Assembly (NCBI GenBank): GCA_031284765.1
Contig: JAITXK010000159.1
Location: 1-7,680 of the forward strand
Direction of reading: 5' to 3'
Length of the DNA: 7,680 nt
Source: Candidatus Symbiothrix sp.
GTDB taxonomy: Bacteria > Bacteroidota > Bacteroidia > Bacteroidales > Azobacteroidaceae
Shown: piece by piece, positions 4,996-7,680 of the stretch
Layout of the letters: each line of letters opens with the position of its first letter
Numbering within the stretch: position 1 is the stretch's first letter
Made by a program: the position numbers and the translations under genes
The notes under the pieces: generated by a model
The model's database searches: none
Seen by the model: only the letters and a program-made list of their open reading frames with translations
Told to the model about the DNA's origin: nothing

Positions 4996-7458
4996 CTATA
5001 ATCCCGCCACCGGAACCCCCTCCAAACTAATCCCCTCTGCACTAATATCTAATTCCCGACAAAAGCTATTGTTGTAAAAATGCACCCGCGCCTTTCCCTC
5101 GGCATCCGTTTTTATCTTCGGATTCCAATATAATGTGCGATGGTGTTCATATTCATCGGGGAAATAATATCCGTCTTTGAATTCACTGCTTTGGTAAAAA
5201 TCTTTGGGCTTGGAAAAACCATCGAACAGGGTATAACGAACGCCCGGAATATTGCGCATGCCATAACCCGGATAGGGATATACTTCAATCGGACGATAGA
5301 AACGGGTAGCCGTCGGCTGGCTCTTATCCGCCTCAAGCCCACTGGAAACGACTATCTTATAAACTTCCATCGCCGGCCTTTCCTTCCCCATCTTTCGCAC
5401 AGCAACATCAAATCTTCTTTTCCCGGTCTGCACAACCCGCTGCGAAAGGGTATCGGACGCCTCCCCATCGTTCTTGTTATAAAAAAGAACCGGATAACCA
5501 TCATAATGATAGTCCTCCAACACAGAACTGTCAGGAAACACTTCGACAGGGAGGTAACGGGAATCATTGAACGCCAAATAGTCATGAACATCAAAAGGGG
5601 GCTTCTTCCCTTTATCCAAAGCCTCATCAATGTCTTCTCCAACAGAGTAAATCAAACTTTTTTTCTTTTCTCTTTGTATTTTTATCTCTTTGATGACAAA
5701 GTTCTTTGCCGTCTTTTCTTTTACTAAAACATCTTCCCTGGGTTTTAAAGCGCGGTTTCTCCAAATCGTTTCGCTATAATCAAAGGCTTTCGGAGTGGGA
5801 CTGAACCAGCGGTCTAAACGGATTTTTTTCAAGCCGTCGGGAACGCTTTTAGACCGCAGATTCAACGACCATTTCCCGTAAAAATCTTCGGGATAAAAGT
5901 AAAATACTCCTTTGTCGTCCGAGAATGTTTTTCCATCCATTTCCAGTCCCGCAGTGCGCATCGAGGCAATGACTTCGACATTCTTGCCTTCGGACGAGGC
6001 GAGCGTGCCTTTGATAGTCAGGCCCGGCTCGGTATTAAATTGTGGTTTGAACGGTTTGATTCCCGCCATAGTGGTCCATTCGTAACGCCTCCAGCCTTGC
6101 ACCAGCATCAATAAATCCATCGCATGAAAGCGGTTGGTGTTGGGAGAATAAAAATAATACTCCGGATTTTCAATATACCCTTTTAAATCGGACGACAGCA
6201 AAAGGTTGGTTACCATATTCTGAACAGGCGTCTCAATCATCCTTTCGGCATCCCGCACCGCCAACGAAAAGACGGTTTCGGGCGGCGCCGAAAAGTCAAT
6301 GGTGATCAATTCCTGCGCCTGATATTCTTTCTTATCGGAAACGGTGTGGATGAAAATGGACTCATCTTCTTTCGGAGCAATGAAAACCAATCGCTCGGCC
6401 AAAATTTCGCCTTTCGCATCAAACAAAGTGATTTGATTGACGCCGCTTTTCAACCGGTCTTTCGACAGTTTCAAACTAAACGGTTCTTCGGTCAAATCAA
6501 TCTCCTGAAAAAAGGACAACTCACCCCTGCACAAAATAGATATGCCCAGCAGCGACAGTTTGATTTCGGGACTTTTTTCGATTTGGAGCGTCAACGAAGT
6601 TTTATTCAAATTATTCACTCTTAAAACAGTTCCTTTGGGCAAACTGGAGGGCAAATCGAACATATACTTTTTGTTCTCGAAAATGATTTTGACCTTGTTT
6701 TTCCTGCTGCCATCGGGCGTATAAGAAAACGTGCCCATGCCCGCGTGAATCGTATAGAATGACGTTATTGTTTCCTCATTGGCATTGACGACTTCGCCCC
6801 GCACGTCAATGCTTTGTCCGTCGCTTCCGGTAATTTTACAGGCAATGATGGACGTCAGTCCGTCAACTAAATTTCCGCCTTCGGGATAGAAATCGGCATT
6901 GACAGTCTTCCGGTTTCCGGCTTTGGCACGCCGGTTGGGAAGGCTTATCGTCAAGCCGTCTTCCAGGTCTTTGTTCGTATAGTCGCCGCCCTCTCTCTGC
7001 TCATTAAAGACGGGGAAGACGCGGGAAAACACGGTTTCCGCACCAAAATTCAGCATCGCTTTGGTGTAGGCGCGCACTTCGTAGAAGCCGGCAAAGTACT
7101 CAATATTGAGTGAATCCAGAGAAAAATCGCCGTGAGCTTGTCCGTCTTTTATTTTCAACTTTTTCGTTTCCAGTATTTTGCCTTTGGGATTTAATAATTC
7201 TACATACAAAACGCCGCTTTGGCTGGTGGCCAAATGTTGCGAAGATGTGACTACATAAGCCTTGAACCAAATGGTTTCCTCCAGCGAGTAGCTGGTGTTG
7301 TCGAAATGCAGATAGACTTTCTCTTGCGGGTACATAGAATTAAATGTCCGGATGTTTTGGACAAATTGCCCGAGCTTTTTGACCGCCAGGGTATCGGATT
7401 GCGCGTGTACCATCAACAATGAAAATACAAACAGGAGTAGGGAACCTTGCCTTTTCAT
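4996..7458 (-). CDS. Exported MG2/macroglobulin-like Bacteroidetes surface protein (820 aa)
   Basis: This is an exported protein of unknown function from a Bacteroidota family related to the alpha-2-macroglobulin MG2 fold. A signal peptide is clear: MKRQ, a hydrophobic core (residues 7-17), then VHA with probable cleavage between A19 and Q20, and no lipobox cysteine. The MG2-like part spans about 45-150, with KVYLHFDNTSY, ETIWFKAYVV, LYVELLNPKGK and AGFYEVRAYT. A second beta domain starts near FYPEGGNLVDG (190-200) and another near ITIDFSAPPETVFSLAVRDAE (385-405). The hallmark DLLMLVQGWRRYEW is at 448-461, followed by a carboxypeptidase-regulatory-like segment (about 479-535). The part after DVLVKEK (576-582) resembles the plug-like region found in these proteins. 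The end (RTLYWNPKIKTDAEGKARV, 774-792, to EGISLEGVPVAGL) is the family's usual C-terminus. It lacks the long macroglobulin body and any visible thioester motif. It is probably periplasmic or outer-membrane associated; no partner is identifiable. Confidence 0.85.
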   Translation of the reverse strand: MKRQGSLLLFVFSLLMVHAQSDTLAVKKLGQFVQNIRTFNSMYPQEKVYLHFDNTSYSLEETIWFKAYVVTSSQHLATSQSGVLYVELLNPKGKILETKKLKIKDGQAHGDFSLDSLNIEYFAGFYEVRAYTKAMLNFGAETVFSRVFPVFNEQREGGDYTNKDLEDGLTISLPNRRAKAGNRKTVNADFYPEGGNLVDGLTSIIACKITGSDGQSIDVRGEVVNANEETITSFYTIHAGMGTFSYTPDGSRKNKVKIIFENKKYMFDLPSSLPKGTVLRVNNLNKTSLTLQIEKSPEIKLSLLGISILCRGELSFFQEIDLTEEPFSLKLSKDRLKSGVNQITLFDAKGEILAERLVFIAPKEDESIFIHTVSDKKEYQAQELITIDFSAPPETVFSLAVRDAERMIETPVQNMVTNLLLSSDLKGYIENPEYYFYSPNTNRFHAMDLLMLVQGWRRYEWTTMAGIKPFKPQFNTEPGLTIKGTLASSEGKNVEVIASMRTAGLEMDGKTFSDDKGVFYFYPEDFYGKWSLNLRSKSVPDGLKKIRLDRWFSPTPKAFDYSETIWRNRALKPREDVLVKEKTAKNFVIKEIKIQREKKKSLIYSVGEDIDEALDKGKKPPFDVHDYLAFNDSRYLPVEVFPDSSVLEDYHYDGYPVLFYNKNDGEASDTLSQRVVQTGKRRFDVAVRKMGKERPAMEVYKIVVSSGLEADKSQPTATRFYRPIEVYPYPGYGMRNIPGVRYTLFDGFSKPKDFYQSSEFKDGYYFPDEYEHHRTLYWNPKIKTDAEGKARVHFYNNSFCRELDISAEGISLEGVPVAGL

Positions 7459-7483
7459 GGAGAATTTAGATTGGATTTGAGTT

Positions 7484-7491
7484 CAAAGCTA
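7484..7491 (-). promoter_or_regulatory. -7 promoter element of the minus-strand surface-protein gene
   Basis: On the minus strand this reads TAGCTTTG, a perfect TAnnTTTG Bacteroidetes -7 element, 25 nt before the ATG (7456-7458). Transcription would start near 7477, giving a short leader. The matching -33 region (about 7510-7515) is T-rich with no TTG, and it falls inside the divergent plus-strand promoter. Confidence 0.5.
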
Positions 7492-7500
7492 ACGAATAAT

Positions 7501-7530
7501 TTTGTTTTATAAAAATTTATCCTAACTTTG
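7501..7530 (+). promoter_or_regulatory. Bacteroidetes-type promoter of the right-edge gene
   Basis: TTTG (7501-7504) is followed after 18 nt by TAACTTTG (7523-7530), a perfect TAnnTTTG, and then CACC, the same downstream bases as at the 394-425 promoter. Transcription should start near 7537, about 118 nt before the ATG at 7655. The -33 element is within 10 nt of the minus-strand -7 element, so the two promoters overlap back-to-back. Confidence 0.65.
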
Positions 7531-7570
7531 CACCGGATATATTAACAGCCGGAACCAATAGCAGCACCAG

Positions 7571-7642
7571 AACCTGCAAGGATTTGATATAACCAAAGCT
7601 AAAATGCAGGGGCTAAAACCTGCAAAAAGTAATAATAACTAA
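7571..7642 (+). promoter_or_regulatory. Structured leader with alternative pairing and a 12-codon upstream ORF
   Basis: Within the long leader, CCTGCA (7573-7578), TGCAGG (7605-7610) and CCTGCA (7619-7624) form a set in which the middle segment can pair with either neighbour but not both. The outer segments share AACCTGCAA (7571-7579 and 7617-7625), and GCTAAAA is repeated at 7598-7604 and 7612-7618. An upstream ORF starts at 7604 and ends at TAA 7640-7642; it would encode MQGLKPAKSNNN and spans the downstream hairpin. The stems are short (6 bp), and I recognise no known riboswitch class. A regulatory role is inference. Confidence 0.35.
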
Positions 7643-7654
7643 AACATTTATGTC

Positions 7655-7680
7655 ATGAAGAAAATGATTTTTATTCTTCT
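7655..7680 (+). CDS. Start of an exported protein, cut by the window edge
   Basis: Only nine codons are visible (the last incomplete): MKKMIFIL and a probable leucine. A positively charged start followed by hydrophobic residues is the beginning of a signal peptide or membrane anchor, so the product is probably exported. An overlapping ATG TCA TGA sits 6 nt upstream (7649) and is too short to matter. The promoter at 7501-7530 and the long leader support this start. Identity cannot be judged. Confidence 0.6.

Noticed and set aside
5140..5727. A 195-codon plus-strand open frame inside the large minus-strand gene.
   Set aside because: Antisense shadow of the MG2-like protein, which has a signal peptide and family motifs end to end. 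No supporting motif on the plus strand.

Overview
The window looks like a chromosomal segment of a Bacteroidota bacterium, most likely of the order Bacteroidales. Four things point there. Promoters match the Bacteroidetes pattern (TTTG or TTG upstream of TAnnTTTG). Start codons follow A/T-rich leaders without Shine-Dalgarno sequences. The RecQ has the architecture typical of that phylum, with its zinc cluster at the extreme C-terminus. The large minus-strand protein belongs to a Bacteroidetes surface family (MG2/macroglobulin-like with a plug-like C-terminal part). Species cannot be named from the sequence.

Layout, left to right. A complete small 2[4Fe-4S] ferredoxin gene (26-193) ends at a strong hairpin terminator (222-250). 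An intergenic tract of short tandem repeats with CACGGA cores (about 295-340) follows, then a promoter (394-425), an A/T-rich 61-codon ORF of doubtful status carrying a tight cluster of perfect palindromes (511-572), and a G/C-richer fragment of a Bacteroidetes C-terminal domain (624-788) with its own terminator (793-822). The 194-958 stretch is the accessory, decayed part of the window.

The plus-strand core is a compact operon: recJ (959-2725), recQ (2682-4430, overlapping recJ by 44 nt) and a GNAT acetyltransferase (4437-4961, 6 nt after recQ). RecQ helicase and RecJ 5'-3' exonuclease are the classical partners of RecF-pathway end processing: RecQ unwinds and RecJ degrades the 5' strand. 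The acetyltransferase has no obvious link to repair and probably just shares the transcript.

The operon converges on an 820-residue exported protein on the minus strand (4996-7458). Its promoter lies back-to-back with a plus-strand promoter (7501-7530) that drives a gene entering at the right edge (ATG at 7655). That gene has an unusually long leader with mutually exclusive pairing segments and a 12-codon upstream ORF.

Most of the window is ordinary housekeeping sequence. The observations most worth a second look are the palindrome cluster at 511-572, the neighbouring gene fragment, and the 7537-7654 leader. I see no convincing evidence for a complete new multi-gene system.
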